Source: Polyangia bacterium (GTDB lineage: Bacteria; Myxococcota_A; Polyangia; Nannocystales; Nannocystaceae). Taken from it: a stretch of DNA of 64,000 nucleotides. Location: contig JAUIKS010000001.1 of assembly GCA_030430565.1 (NCBI GenBank), positions 248,001 through 312,000 of the forward strand, given 5' to 3'. Both the position numbers and the translations under genes were made by a program. Positions 27,962 to 37,035 of the stretch are shown here, piece by piece; position 1 is the first letter of the stretch; each line of letters opens with the position of its first letter. The notes under the pieces are model-generated. The model was given only the letters and a program-made list of their open reading frames with translations, was not told where the DNA came from and made no database searches.

Positions 27962-30900
27962 ATGGATCTCGAGGGCACCCTAGGCGTTCGCCTGCGGGGC
28001 GACGCCGCTGACGCCGGGACGCTCGCGCTGCTGGTCGAGGCGTGCCCGGAGCTCGCCGAGCAGCAGTGGACCTGTCTGGCCGACGGCGCCTCGCGGGCCA
28101 GCGTGCTGGTCTCGGTCGGTCTCGACGCGAGCGCGGCCGGGGTGCTGATCCGCCGCGGGCTTGACGTCGTTCGGGTCACCCTCCAGGTCGAGGGCGGGCT
28201 CGTCAACGCGACCATCCAGCCGATCCTGCCGCGGACCCCTGGAGCCGAGGACGCGGCCGCGGAGGACGCGGTCGTCTCGTGGCCGGGCGTCGCCATCACA
28301 CAGGGCGAGCAGCTGGTGACCTCGCTGCGGCCGCTGGGGGTCCCCGGGGATCCGGTGGTCGACGAGGCGCTGTTCGTGATGCGGCGCGACAGCCCGGCGC
28401 CGCAGGGGCTGCTCGAGCGCCTGCTGCTGCTCGGCCGCGAGGACGCGATGGTCGTCGAGCTGCGCCCGGAGGGGGGCGGCGACGCGTCGCTGTGCGTCCG
28501 CGTCAAGCAGCCGCCGCTGTACCTGCTGATGCGGGCGCGCGACGGCGACGCCGACGACACGGTCGTGTACGCCCGCGCCGGTCGAGCGCCGCTGTGGATC
28601 GAGTGGGGCTTCGAACACCCGCTGCCGCGGATCGCCGCGGCCGCGCTCGCGCGCCTCGATCGCAGCGCGCTGGTCGACGCCACCGGCCGCTGGCGGCTGC
28701 TGCCCGCCGAGAGCGCGTGGATCGCCCGCAGCGTGCACGACGTGATCGCGCCCGAGATGCTCGCGACGCGCGAGCGCCTCGAGCCGACGAGCAGCGAGCT
28801 GCGCTTCACGATCTTCCTCCGCCTGGCCGCGGGGACACCCATAGATCCGGAGCTCTGGCTGCTCTCGCAGGAGGAGTTCATCGGCCTCGAGGAGTTCATC
28901 GAGGCCGCGAGCAGCGACGAGCTCGGGCGCGTGAGCGTCGCGCGGCTGGCCGGCCGCGAGGAGGTCGTCTACCTCCTGCGCGAGCGCGTGCGCCCCGGGG
29001 TCTCGCGCGTCGGCCCGCGCCTCAGCGAGTACCTCGGCGCGCCCGGCTACGCGCGCGCGCCGGGCTCGGACAACCTGTTTTTGCCGGTCGCGCGCCGGCT
29101 CGTGCCGGCGGTGCGCCGCGACGAGCTCCGGCGGCTGCTCTCGCTCGACCAGGCGCACGTCGTCGTGATCACCGAGGACGCCGACGGCCCGCGGATCGTG
29201 ACGATCGGCGAGGTCGACGAGACGCCGCTGACGCGCTGGATCGAGTACGTCAGCACCGATCGCCGGCTCGAGCTCGACCGGGTCCTCGAGGCCAGCGTGT
29301 TCGACTTCCCCGGCGTCAACATCGAGTGGCCCAAGGTCGTCGAGCGCACGGTGCTGCCGCCGCAGCGCCTCGAGGGCGGCGCGCGTCGTCGTCGGAACCG
29401 GCGGCGCGTCGAGTCGGCGGCGCCGATCGAGGAGGCGATCGAGGAGGCGATCGACGCGGTCATTCAGGAGACGCCCGAGGCCGAGCGGCTCAAGCGGCTG
29501 CGCCAGCAGGCGCGCGAGCTGGAGGAGCGCATCGCCGACGGCGGGGTCCAGGAGCCGCCGACCTGGCGCGAGCTGGGCGAGCTCAAGCGCGAGCTGGGCG
29601 AGCACGACGAAGCCGCGGCCTGCTTCGAGCAGTCCTGCTTTCACGCCGGCCTGCCGCGCGCCGCCGGGCTCGTCGGCCTGGTCGCGCGGACCCACGCCGA
29701 GCTGGCGAGCGTGCCCCACAGCGGCGAGGCGGCGGCCGAGCTCGCGATCAAGGACGCGCGCACGCCCAACGAGCTCGCCTACCTCGGCGGCGCCTTAATG
29801 GACGCGCTCGTCGGCCCTGTCGAGCTGCCCGAGGACGTCATCCAGTACGCGCTCCCGCTGTTCGCCGACCCGCGCGCGCCGGTCTCGCGCAGGCTCGCGT
29901 GGTCGGTGCTCTCGACCTGGTACCACCGCGCCGGCGACAGCCTGGGGATGACGCGCGCCAAGGAGGCGGTGCTCGGCGGCATTAATGAGCGCGGGCTCAG
30001 CGAGCTCTACGACCTGCCCAGCTTCGTCCGCTACGCGCTCGTGCGCGAGGACGACGAGGACGAGGGCGGCGCCTCCGAGGATCGGATCCAGCGGGCCCAG
30101 AGCGGCGTCCTGCAGGCGATGTGGCGCGAGCTCGAGGCGCGCGCGATCGAGGACTTCGACGTGCTCTCCTGCTTCACGCGGCTGATGTTCGGGATCGGCT
30201 TCCTGCGCCTCGGCGAGCGCCAGACCGCGCGCGAGCTCGTCGAGCCGGTCGAGGAGGAGCTCGACGTCCACGACCCGCCGAACCGCGCGCTCTACCGCCT
30301 CTACCTCGCCCGCATGGCGCACGACGCCTCCGGCGGCAGCGAGGACGCCTGGGCGCACGAGGTCAGCAAGATCGTCTCTGGCCTTAAGGACAAGACGGTC
30401 AAGCGCGCGGTCGAGTCGCTGCGCAGGCGCTCCTCGTGGCTCTCGGTGCCGGGCGACGCCGAGCAGCCGCCGCGGGTGCGCACCGAGGTCGAGCGCGCGG
30501 TCGCCCGCGTCGAGAAAGACCTGGGCGAGCTGCGCAGCGTCGTCGAGCAGCTGATGACCGCGCGCGGGCGCTTCTACGACTACGAGGTCGTGGTCGCGCT
30601 CGAGCGGATCTACCGGCTCGCGCTGCGCAGCGGCAGCGAGCGCCTGGTCGCCGAGTTCGTCGAGCGGGCCGCGCGGCACGTCGGCGCGATCCAGATCCTC
30701 TCGCACCGCGCCCAGGCGCTGGGCGTGTGCCTGCAGGGCGCCTCGCTGATCGAGCACGAGGAGCTCGCCTCGCAGCTGCTCGAGGAGCTCGTCGAGGTCG
30801 CGCGCGACCGCGAGCTCGGCTCGGTCCGTGATCTGCTCCTGGCCGTCAAGCCAGCCCTCGCCGCGCTGCGGCGCTTCGGCTCCCTCGACACCGCGGGCCG

Positions 30901-31357
30901 CCTGCTCGCGGCGCTCGAGGGCGTGCGGACCTACTCCGAGTCGGGGGACATCCGGCTGCGGGCCGAGGTCGCGGCCGGCTACCTGCAGCAGGGCGATCCG
31001 CGGCGCGCGGACACGCTGATCGACGTCTGCCTGCGCTCGGTGCTCGAGCACGACCTCGACTACGTCGGCCGCTACGAGGCGGGCGCCGGGGTCGCCGACG
31101 CGCTGCGGCGCTGGCCCAACGTCGGTCGGCTCGAGCGCTGCCAGCGGCTGCTCGGCTCGCTCGAGCGCTTCCGCGACACCTTCACGACCTCGCGGTACTT
31201 CGCGCGTCACAAGGTGCTGATGATCGAGCGCCTCGTCGACAGCGTCGCCGACAGCCAGACGCGCCACTCCGATCGAATTCAGGCCTACCTCGACGGCGAG
31301 GAGCACATCCTGCGCCGCCGCATCATCCAAGACTGGAGCCTCTTGTGTGGACCCTAG
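27962..31357 (+). CDS. Large TPR-like protein of the MoxR operon
   Basis: A 1131-residue protein, first in a three-gene operon. Residues 1-480 form an alpha/beta region with no family I recognise (for example LDVVRVTLQVEGG, ARAPLWIEWGFEHPLPRI and RWIEYVSTDRRLELDRVLEA). A basic patch (ARRRRNRRRVE, about residue 480) precedes acidic helices. From about 530 it is helical-repeat/TPR-like (WRELGELKRELGEHDEAAAC) and continues in helical arrays to the C-terminus (LAALEGVRTYSESGD, YLQQGDPRRADTLID). There is no signal or membrane helix. The start codon of the AAA+ gene lies inside its last codons (13-bp overlap), so translation is coupled. It is probably the scaffold or substrate-recognition part of a MoxR complex (inference). 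Confidence 0.85.
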   Translation: MDLEGTLGVRLRGDAADAGTLALLVEACPELAEQQWTCLADGASRASVLVSVGLDASAAGVLIRRGLDVVRVTLQVEGGLVNATIQPILPRTPGAEDAAAEDAVVSWPGVAITQGEQLVTSLRPLGVPGDPVVDEALFVMRRDSPAPQGLLERLLLLGREDAMVVELRPEGGGDASLCVRVKQPPLYLLMRARDGDADDTVVYARAGRAPLWIEWGFEHPLPRIAAAALARLDRSALVDATGRWRLLPAESAWIARSVHDVIAPEMLATRERLEPTSSELRFTIFLRLAAGTPIDPELWLLSQEEFIGLEEFIEAASSDELGRVSVARLAGREEVVYLLRERVRPGVSRVGPRLSEYLGAPGYARAPGSDNLFLPVARRLVPAVRRDELRRLLSLDQAHVVVITEDADGPRIVTIGEVDETPLTRWIEYVSTDRRLELDRVLEASVFDFPGVNIEWPKVVERTVLPPQRLEGGARRRRNRRRVESAAPIEEAIEEAIDAVIQETPEAERLKRLRQQARELEERIADGGVQEPPTWRELGELKRELGEHDEAAACFEQSCFHAGLPRAAGLVGLVARTHAELASVPHSGEAAAELAIKDARTPNELAYLGGALMDALVGPVELPEDVIQYALPLFADPRAPVSRRLAWSVLSTWYHRAGDSLGMTRAKEAVLGGINERGLSELYDLPSFVRYALVREDDEDEGGASEDRIQRAQSGVLQAMWRELEARAIEDFDVLSCFTRLMFGIGFLRLGERQTARELVEPVEEELDVHDPPNRALYRLYLARMAHDASGGSEDAWAHEVSKIVSGLKDKTVKRAVESLRRRSSWLSVPGDAEQPPRVRTEVERAVARVEKDLGELRSVVEQLMTARGRFYDYEVVVALERIYRLALRSGSERLVAEFVERAARHVGAIQILSHRAQALGVCLQGASLIEHEELASQLLEELVEVARDRELGSVRDLLLAVKPALAALRRFGSLDTAGRLLAALEGVRTYSESGDIRLRAEVAAGYLQQGDPRRADTLIDVCLRSVLEHDLDYVGRYEAGAGVADALRRWPNVGRLERCQRLLGSLERFRDTFTTSRYFARHKVLMIERLVDSVADSQTRHSDRIQAYLDGEEHILRRRIIQDWSLLCGP

Positions 31358-32343
31358 ATGAGCTAGAGCCCGAGATCGACGACATCCGGATGCGGATCCT
31401 CCAGCACCGTCGCGACCTCAAGGAGTACTTCGTCGGGCGCGACGCCGAGATCGACCTGACGATCCTGTGCGCGGCCGCCCAGGAGCCGCTCCTGCTCGTC
31501 GGTCCGCCCGGGACCGCCAAGAGCGACCTCGTGGTCAAGTTCGCCGAGAGCCTCGGGCTCGGCAGCGACGAGTACTTCGAGTACATGCTCACGAAGTTCA
31601 CCGAGCCGAGCGAGATCCTCGGGCCGATCGACATCGAGCTGCTCAAGCAGGGGCGCTACGTCCGGCGCGTCAACGGCATGCTGCCGACCGCGCGCGTCGC
31701 CTTCCTCGACGAGATCTTCAAGTCCAACAGCGCGATCCTCAACACGCTGCTGACCATCCTCAACGAGCGCAAGTTCTACCAGGACGGCAAGCCCGAGCGC
31801 GTCAACCTGCTGATGCTGTTCGCGGCGACCAACGAGATCCCCGAGCAGACCGAGCTCGAGGCCATGGCCGACCGCTTCGTGCTCAAGATCGAGACGCTGC
31901 CGGTTAAGGACACGCACTTCGGCGACCTCATCGACGCCGGCATGATGAACGAGGCCTACAAGGCGACGGGGCAGAAGCCCTGGGCGCGCGGCTCGGCCTC
32001 GCTGGAGGACTTCCTCAAGTTCAAGCGCTTCATGGATCTCAGCTTCGCGATGCACGCCGAGCCCGGGGCCGACCGCGCCCACTGGTTCCCGCGCCCGGTG
32101 TTCGCCGAGATGCGCCGGATCGTCCGCACGCTCGAGACCGAGGACCGCGTGTTCGTCTCGGACCGCAAGCTCGTGAAGGTCTACAAGCTGCTGCGCTTCC
32201 GCGCGTTCCTCGAGCACGGCGGCGCCGTCGAGACCCCCGACCTCGAGCTGCTCTCGTTCACCGGGAACCGCCGCGACGAGCTCGCCGTGGTCGCCGGTAA
32301 GGTCCGCGCGCTGCTCGGCCTCGGCGATCGGCGGAGCGCCTAA
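31345..32343 (+). CDS. MoxR/RavA-type AAA+ ATPase
   Basis: A 332-residue AAA+ ATPase. Walker A is GPPGTAKS (residues 53-60), Walker B VAFLDE (118-123), sensor 1 ATNE (161-164) and an Arg-finger region DRF (176-178). The sequence around TNEIPEQTELEAMADRF is of the RavA-like MoxR subgroup. MoxR ATPases act as chaperones that load or remodel partner proteins, usually a vWA protein encoded next door. GTG 31345 is supported by GGAG at 31335-31338, 6 nt upstream, and overlaps the end of the TPR gene. The next gene follows after 18 bp and is the natural candidate for the vWA-type partner. Confidence 0.93.
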   Translation: MWTLDELEPEIDDIRMRILQHRRDLKEYFVGRDAEIDLTILCAAAQEPLLLVGPPGTAKSDLVVKFAESLGLGSDEYFEYMLTKFTEPSEILGPIDIELLKQGRYVRRVNGMLPTARVAFLDEIFKSNSAILNTLLTILNERKFYQDGKPERVNLLMLFAATNEIPEQTELEAMADRFVLKIETLPVKDTHFGDLIDAGMMNEAYKATGQKPWARGSASLEDFLKFKRFMDLSFAMHAEPGADRAHWFPRPVFAEMRRIVRTLETEDRVFVSDRKLVKVYKLLRFRAFLEHGGAVETPDLELLSFTGNRRDELAVVAGKVRALLGLGDRRSA

Positions 32344-32361
32344 GCGCGGGCAGGGGGTCGC

Positions 32362-33915
32362 ATGGCCGAGCAGCGCAGCGCCGAGCCAGCCGCCTTGTCG
32401 CGCGAGGGTGTCGAGGAGCGGGAGGAGGAGCGCCCGGGCGAGGAGCTCGAGCTCGAGGACGAGAGCGATCTGCCCGCCGCGCCGGCGCTGCAGCGGCAGG
32501 CGCTGCTGCCGGCGCTGCGCGCCTGGGTCTACCTCTGCGGCCACGGCGGGACGCCGAGCGAGACCACGCCCGAGGCGGTCCAGTGGCTGCGCGGGTGCTG
32601 GGAGCGCGGCGACGACAACATCCCGCTCGACCTCGTGCACGACCTCGGCCTGCTGCTGCTGGAGGGCCGCGGCTTCGCCTTCGCGTCGGCCCGCGATCTC
32701 GGCGACTGGTCCGAGGAGGAGCGGCCGCTGCGGCTGTCCTACGAGGACCGCGTGCTCGGCCGCTGGATGCTCGACCCCAGCGTCAACGAGGCCCACATCG
32801 CGATCGCGGGGCTGGCGAAGGACGCGCAGCAGGCTGCGGTCGCGCACGCGCTGAGCCTGGCGCTTGGGTCACGTCTCCGCGGGTCGCGGCTGCTGTGCCC
32901 CGGCAACCCGGCGCACCTGCGCAGCCTCGGCCCCGAGATCCTCGCGATGGCCGAGTCGCTGCCGGCCCGCTTCGCCGGCTGGGGCGCGCGCGAGGGCGCC
33001 GAGCCCCCTGACGAGGCCTGGATCGCGTGGGCGCGGGCCCAGCGGGAGGCGGCGCTCGAGCGCCTCGACGACGGTCGGCTGTTCTCGGCCGAGGATCTTT
33101 GGGAGCTCGCCCACATCGAGGAGCTGCCGCGCGAGTCGACGCGCCAGGCGCTGCGCGAGGTTCACCGCGTGGTCGCGCGGATCGGCGCGGTCAACCCGGG
33201 CAGCGCTCGCAACCTGCGCTCGAAGGCCCAGGAGGTGCCGGTCGAGGACAAAGACGCCGACTCGTACCCGGCGGGGGGCTTCGACGCGCTCAGCACCCGC
33301 GGCCGGTTCGAGAACCTGGTGCGCACCGAGGTCGTCTACGTCGGCGAGGGCATGGCCGAGACCGGCGGGATCGACCTCTTCGACGTCCGCTTCGCCGAGG
33401 GCGAGCTGCTGTTCTACACCCGCGACGACAGCCCGCTGCTCGACCAGCGGCGCGAGCTCAACGCGGTGATCGAGCGGCCCGCGGACCTGCGCTACAAGCA
33501 CCCCGAGCTGCCCGCGCAGACGCTCGTGCTGATCGACGCGTTGATCCTGCGGCTGCAGGCCGACAGCGTGCTGGTCTTCGGCCCCAACGGCTCGACCGTG
33601 ACGCTGCTGTGGCTGTCGGAGTCCCGTGACGACCGCGCGGCGGCCGAGGAGGAGCGCGGGCTGATGGCGATCACGCTGGCGGCGGAGATCGCCCACCGCC
33701 GCGTCGTGCTCGACCTGGTCACGCGGCGCATCGACCTGCCCGCGCGCGGCCTCGTGGTGTTCTCTAGCAGCCCCGCGCCCGAGGACATCCCGGCGCGCGC
33801 GTGGGTCGTGGTCGGCGACGTCTGCTGGTGGGTCGACGGCGAGCGCTACGACATGCGCACGCCCAATGGGCAGCGCGCGCTCACCGACACGCTCCTGCGC
33901 CTGGTTTACACGTAG
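32362..33915 (+). CDS. MoxR-operon third protein, possible degenerate vWA-like domain
   Basis: A 517-residue protein, third in the operon, with GGGGG shortly before ATG 32362. Residues 1-35 are acidic and disordered; 40-300 are helical. A conserved-looking block starts near residue 310: STRGRFENLVRTEVVY, GGIDLFDVRFAEGELLFY, TRDDSPLLDQRRELNAVI. Then come alternating strands and helices (QADSVLVFGP, TVTLLWLSES, HRRVVLDLVTR, LVVFSSSPAPEDIP). The alternation resembles a Rossmann-type vWA fold, but a clean MIDAS motif (DxSxS) is lacking; RDDSPLL is the nearest. By position it would be the vWA-type partner of the MoxR ATPase (inference). There is no signal peptide. Confidence 0.75.
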   Translation: MAEQRSAEPAALSREGVEEREEERPGEELELEDESDLPAAPALQRQALLPALRAWVYLCGHGGTPSETTPEAVQWLRGCWERGDDNIPLDLVHDLGLLLLEGRGFAFASARDLGDWSEEERPLRLSYEDRVLGRWMLDPSVNEAHIAIAGLAKDAQQAAVAHALSLALGSRLRGSRLLCPGNPAHLRSLGPEILAMAESLPARFAGWGAREGAEPPDEAWIAWARAQREAALERLDDGRLFSAEDLWELAHIEELPRESTRQALREVHRVVARIGAVNPGSARNLRSKAQEVPVEDKDADSYPAGGFDALSTRGRFENLVRTEVVYVGEGMAETGGIDLFDVRFAEGELLFYTRDDSPLLDQRRELNAVIERPADLRYKHPELPAQTLVLIDALILRLQADSVLVFGPNGSTVTLLWLSESRDDRAAAEEERGLMAITLAAEIAHRRVVLDLVTRRIDLPARGLVVFSSSPAPEDIPARAWVVVGDVCWWVDGERYDMRTPNGQRALTDTLLRLVYT

Positions 33916-33943
33916 GCCTCAATACAGACCCACGACGCGCGCG

Positions 33944-34927
33944 CTACTGCGGGCCTTCAAAGACCGCGCACAGCCGCCGCTCCTCCACGCACCGGTCGTT
34001 CTCGCAGCGGAGCTCGTCAGCGCAGGGCGTCGATGAGCAGTCCTCATCGAGGCCCGCCGCGGCGACGCACAGCGTGTCCCCGTTCTCGCAGTACAGCCCC
34101 GGCGCGCAGTCTCCGAGACAGCTCTCCCCCTCGTCAGGGAGGTCGAAGCACAGGCCGTCGAAGCACATCGCGCCGCTGATGCACGTGTCGAAGTCGGCGC
34201 ACGCCTCGCCCGGTCCTGGATAGGGGCCGCAGGTCCGCGTCTCGGGATGGCAGCGGTAGCCGGCTGCGCACGCGCGAAATCCGTCGTCGGGGTTACACGC
34301 CTCCTGGGGCGCCGGCGCAACAACGCATCGGGTCTCGCCGTCCGCGTCGGGATCGAGGCAGGCCGAGCCCGACGGACAGATGTTGGCGTTGGCGGGGCAG
34401 GGGTCGCCGAGCGACGGGAGCGCTACGCAGGAGGGCGTCGCGATCGGGCTGCTGGCGAAGCACCACAGCCCCTGGGCGCAGGTGTCACCGATCCGGGTGC
34501 CGACCGCGAGGGTCAGCTCGGTATGCACCTCACACTCCTCGCCGAGCTGGGCGTCTCCGTGCACGAGCTTGCACGCGAGAAACGCGTCGAGCGTCTCATC
34601 CCCGTCAGGACCGAACGAAGCGTCGCAGTCGAGCGCGCTCAAGAAGCGGCCGTACACGTCCACGCAGCTGACGTCGAAGTCCAGGCCCTCGGCGAGCGTG
34701 GACAGCTCACCCTGGATGGACTTCGAATAGTTCTCGGTGCACTCGGCGGGCTGAATGTCGTCGAGGGCTTCACACGCGCACGCGGTGCGACGCTCGCAAA
34801 TGACCTCCGCGACCAGCGCCCCCTGCTCCTCGGGCTTGATGGTGGAGGGGTCCGCGCAGGCGCCGGCCAGCGGGATCAGGATGGCGAGCGTCAGGGCTTG
34901 TAGGGAGACTCGAGTGGTGGATCGCAT
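33944..34927 (-). CDS. Cys-rich lipoprotein
   Basis: A 327-residue lipoprotein. The signal peptide (VSLQALTLAILIPLAGAC) has lipobox LAGAC. The mature protein contains more than 30 cysteines in EGF/dickkopf-like spacing (GYRCHPETRTCGPYPGPGEA, FDTCISGAMCFDGLCFDLP), including a GxxCxxGLYC pattern common in myxobacterial surface proteins. It is extracellular, lipid-anchored and probably disulfide-bonded; no enzymatic motif is seen. It is convergent with the MoxR operon (28-bp gap). The broken gene at 20247-21010 encodes a protein of the same general type. Confidence 0.8.
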   Translation of the reverse strand: MRSTTRVSLQALTLAILIPLAGACADPSTIKPEEQGALVAEVICERRTACACEALDDIQPAECTENYSKSIQGELSTLAEGLDFDVSCVDVYGRFLSALDCDASFGPDGDETLDAFLACKLVHGDAQLGEECEVHTELTLAVGTRIGDTCAQGLWCFASSPIATPSCVALPSLGDPCPANANICPSGSACLDPDADGETRCVVAPAPQEACNPDDGFRACAAGYRCHPETRTCGPYPGPGEACADFDTCISGAMCFDGLCFDLPDEGESCLGDCAPGLYCENGDTLCVAAAGLDEDCSSTPCADELRCENDRCVEERRLCAVFEGPQ

Positions 34928-35299
34928 AATCGCGCAGGGCGGCGCGCCCCGTCCTCACGGTACCAGACGAGGCCACTTCAACGATGGCGCGCCCGCCCCC
35001 GCGAAGGTCCTCGAGGCGCGCTCCAGCGCGCCCTGCGAGCGCGGGGCTCGAGCTCGGCCTTGAGACGCGTGGTCGCAGCGGTGGCGCTCCGTCGCGTTCG
35101 CCCCGCGCGTTCGCCAGGCCAGCGGCCCCGCGCCTCGCGTCGCGCCTGTCGGCGATTTTGCGCGCCGCTTCGCCGCGGTTAACGCCGCGGTTACACTCGC
35201 TTGGCAGGCTGGAGACCGAGGCTGAGCGGCGCGACGCCGCGCTCCGCTTAGCCTGTCTCTTACGACATGTAGACTGTCCTACGGATCAAGGAGCCCGCC
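34928..35299. other. Divergent intergenic region
   Basis: 372 bp between the Cys-rich lipoprotein gene (minus) and the DUF1549 gene (plus). GTTACACT near 35193 and GACATGTAGACTGTC near 35263 are AT-richer patches that could belong to promoters, but I cannot assign them. No gene or strong hairpin is seen. Confidence 0.45.
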
Positions 35300-36964
35300 G
35301 TGACGAATTTCTCCCGCACGCTCTCGCTGCTCGCCCTCTCGTGCGGCGTGCTCGCCTCCGCCTGCTCGCAGCCGCGCGAGCGCTCCTCGTCCCCCGAGCA
35401 GGTCCGCGACGGCGAGCGGGCGCGCGACGGCGCGCCCGCGGCGGAGCAGGGCGCCCCGGGCCTCGACGGCGCGCTCGCGCGGGCCTGGGCGGCGGCGGGC
35501 GTCGAGCCGGCGCCGATCGTCGATGACGCGAGCTTCCTGCGGCGCGTCACCCTCGACGTGATCGGCCGCGTGCCGCGGGAGGACGAGGTCCGGCGCTTCC
35601 TCGCGGACGAGGGGCCCGACAAGCGCGCGCGCGTGGTCGACGAGCTGCTCGCCAGCGACGCGTTCGCGGAGCACTGGGGCGACGTCTACGCGGACCTGCT
35701 CGTCGGCGTGACGACGGGTCAAGAGCGCCGCGTCCACGGCAGCACGCAGGCCTGGCTCGCCGAGCAGTTTCGAACTCAGCGCCCCTACGACGAGATGGTC
35801 GCCGAGCTGCTGACCACGAGCGGCGAGGCCGACATGGACGACCCGGGCGCGGCGGGCTTCTTGTTCGCCAAGGGTCGCAAGGGCCGGATCGAGAACCTCG
35901 CCGGCGAGACCTCGCGGGTGTTCCTCGGCGTGCAGATCGCCTGCGCCCAGTGCCACGATCACCCCTACGACGATCGCTACACGCAGCGCGACTTCTACGG
36001 CATGGCCGCCTACTTCGCGCGCTCTCGGGTCCGGCGCGGCAAGAAGGGCGCGGGCCAGCGCTCGGTCCGGATCATCGACCGCCCGCGCGGCGAGGCGTTT
36101 ATCCCCACGCCCGAGGGCGAGCCCGGCGAGATGGTCGCGCCGCGCTTCCTCGGCACGCCGCTGGTCGCCGAGGGCGATGAGACGCGACGCGAGGCGCTGG
36201 TCCGGGCCATGCGCGGCTCTGAGCTGCTCGCCAAGGCGGCGGTCAACCGAACCTGGTGGCAGCTGCTCGGGCGCGGCGTCGTCGAGCCCTATGACGACCT
36301 CGGGGGCGAGGGCGACGAGCACCCGCCCGTGCTCGAGACGCTGTCGGCGGAGTTCCGCGAGGGCGGCTACGACATGCGCGCGCTGATCAAGACCATCGCG
36401 CTCTCGAGCGCCTACCAGCGCGCCTCGACGGGCGACGTCGCGGACCCCAAGCAGATCGCCGCGGCCGAGCGAGTCTTCGCCCGCGCCGCCGTGCGCCCGC
36501 TCAGCTCGCGTCAGCTGTTCTCGAGCATGATCGTCGCCACCGGCCTCGAGGACTCGGACAACCGCGTCGCGCGGCGGCTCGCCTCGGAGCGCCGCGAGAA
36601 CGCGCTGCGCGAGTACCTGTTCCTGTTCAACGACGACGAGATGGGCGCGATCGACTCCTTCGATGGCAACGTCCCGCAGGCGCTCTTGCTGCTCAACGGC
36701 GACCTCACCAACCGCGGCGTGACGATCCGCGCCGGCGGCACGGTCAAGCGCGCGCTCGACGGCTACGCCCAGGCCAGCAGTGACGCCGACGCGCGCGCCG
36801 AGGGCCTCTCGCGGCTCTACCTCGCGACCTACGGGCGCCCGCCCAGCGACGCGGAGCGGGAGGGGCACGCGGACTTCCTCGCGCGGGCCGGCGACTCTGC
36901 GGCGGCCTACGAGGATCTGCTGTTCGCGCTGATGCTCTCCAGCGAGTTCGTGACCAACCACTGA
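35300..36964 (+). CDS. DUF1549/DUF1553 domain lipoprotein
   Basis: A 554-residue protein. GTG 35300 has AAGGAG 6 nt upstream. The signal peptide (LSLLALSCGVLASAC) ends in a lipobox. DUF1549 follows (FLRRVTLDVIGRVP, ASDAFAEHWGDVYADLL), and the cytochrome-c-like segment IACAQCHDHPYD carries one CxxCH. DUF1553 occupies the C-terminal half (AKAAVNRTWWQLLGRGVVEP, IALSSAYQRAS, RLYLATYGRPPSDAE). In Planctomycetes such proteins are paired with DUF1501 proteins, exactly as here (next gene, 71 bp downstream). The biochemical function is unknown; the CxxCH may bind haem. Confidence 0.92.
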   Translation: MTNFSRTLSLLALSCGVLASACSQPRERSSSPEQVRDGERARDGAPAAEQGAPGLDGALARAWAAAGVEPAPIVDDASFLRRVTLDVIGRVPREDEVRRFLADEGPDKRARVVDELLASDAFAEHWGDVYADLLVGVTTGQERRVHGSTQAWLAEQFRTQRPYDEMVAELLTTSGEADMDDPGAAGFLFAKGRKGRIENLAGETSRVFLGVQIACAQCHDHPYDDRYTQRDFYGMAAYFARSRVRRGKKGAGQRSVRIIDRPRGEAFIPTPEGEPGEMVAPRFLGTPLVAEGDETRREALVRAMRGSELLAKAAVNRTWWQLLGRGVVEPYDDLGGEGDEHPPVLETLSAEFREGGYDMRALIKTIALSSAYQRASTGDVADPKQIAAAERVFARAAVRPLSSRQLFSSMIVATGLEDSDNRVARRLASERRENALREYLFLFNDDEMGAIDSFDGNVPQALLLLNGDLTNRGVTIRAGGTVKRALDGYAQASSDADARAEGLSRLYLATYGRPPSDAEREGHADFLARAGDSAAAYEDLLFALMLSSEFVTNH

Positions 36965-37035
36965 GCTTGTTTGAAAAGACCTGTCCCCTAAAACATTGAG
37001 ACCTTGATCGCCCGCGCGAGACTGGAGCCGCTGAC

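Noticed and set aside
34084..34927. Plus-strand frame of more than 200 codons opposite the Cys-rich lipoprotein
   Set aside because: No signal peptide or family; the minus-strand product has a lipobox and regular Cys spacing.
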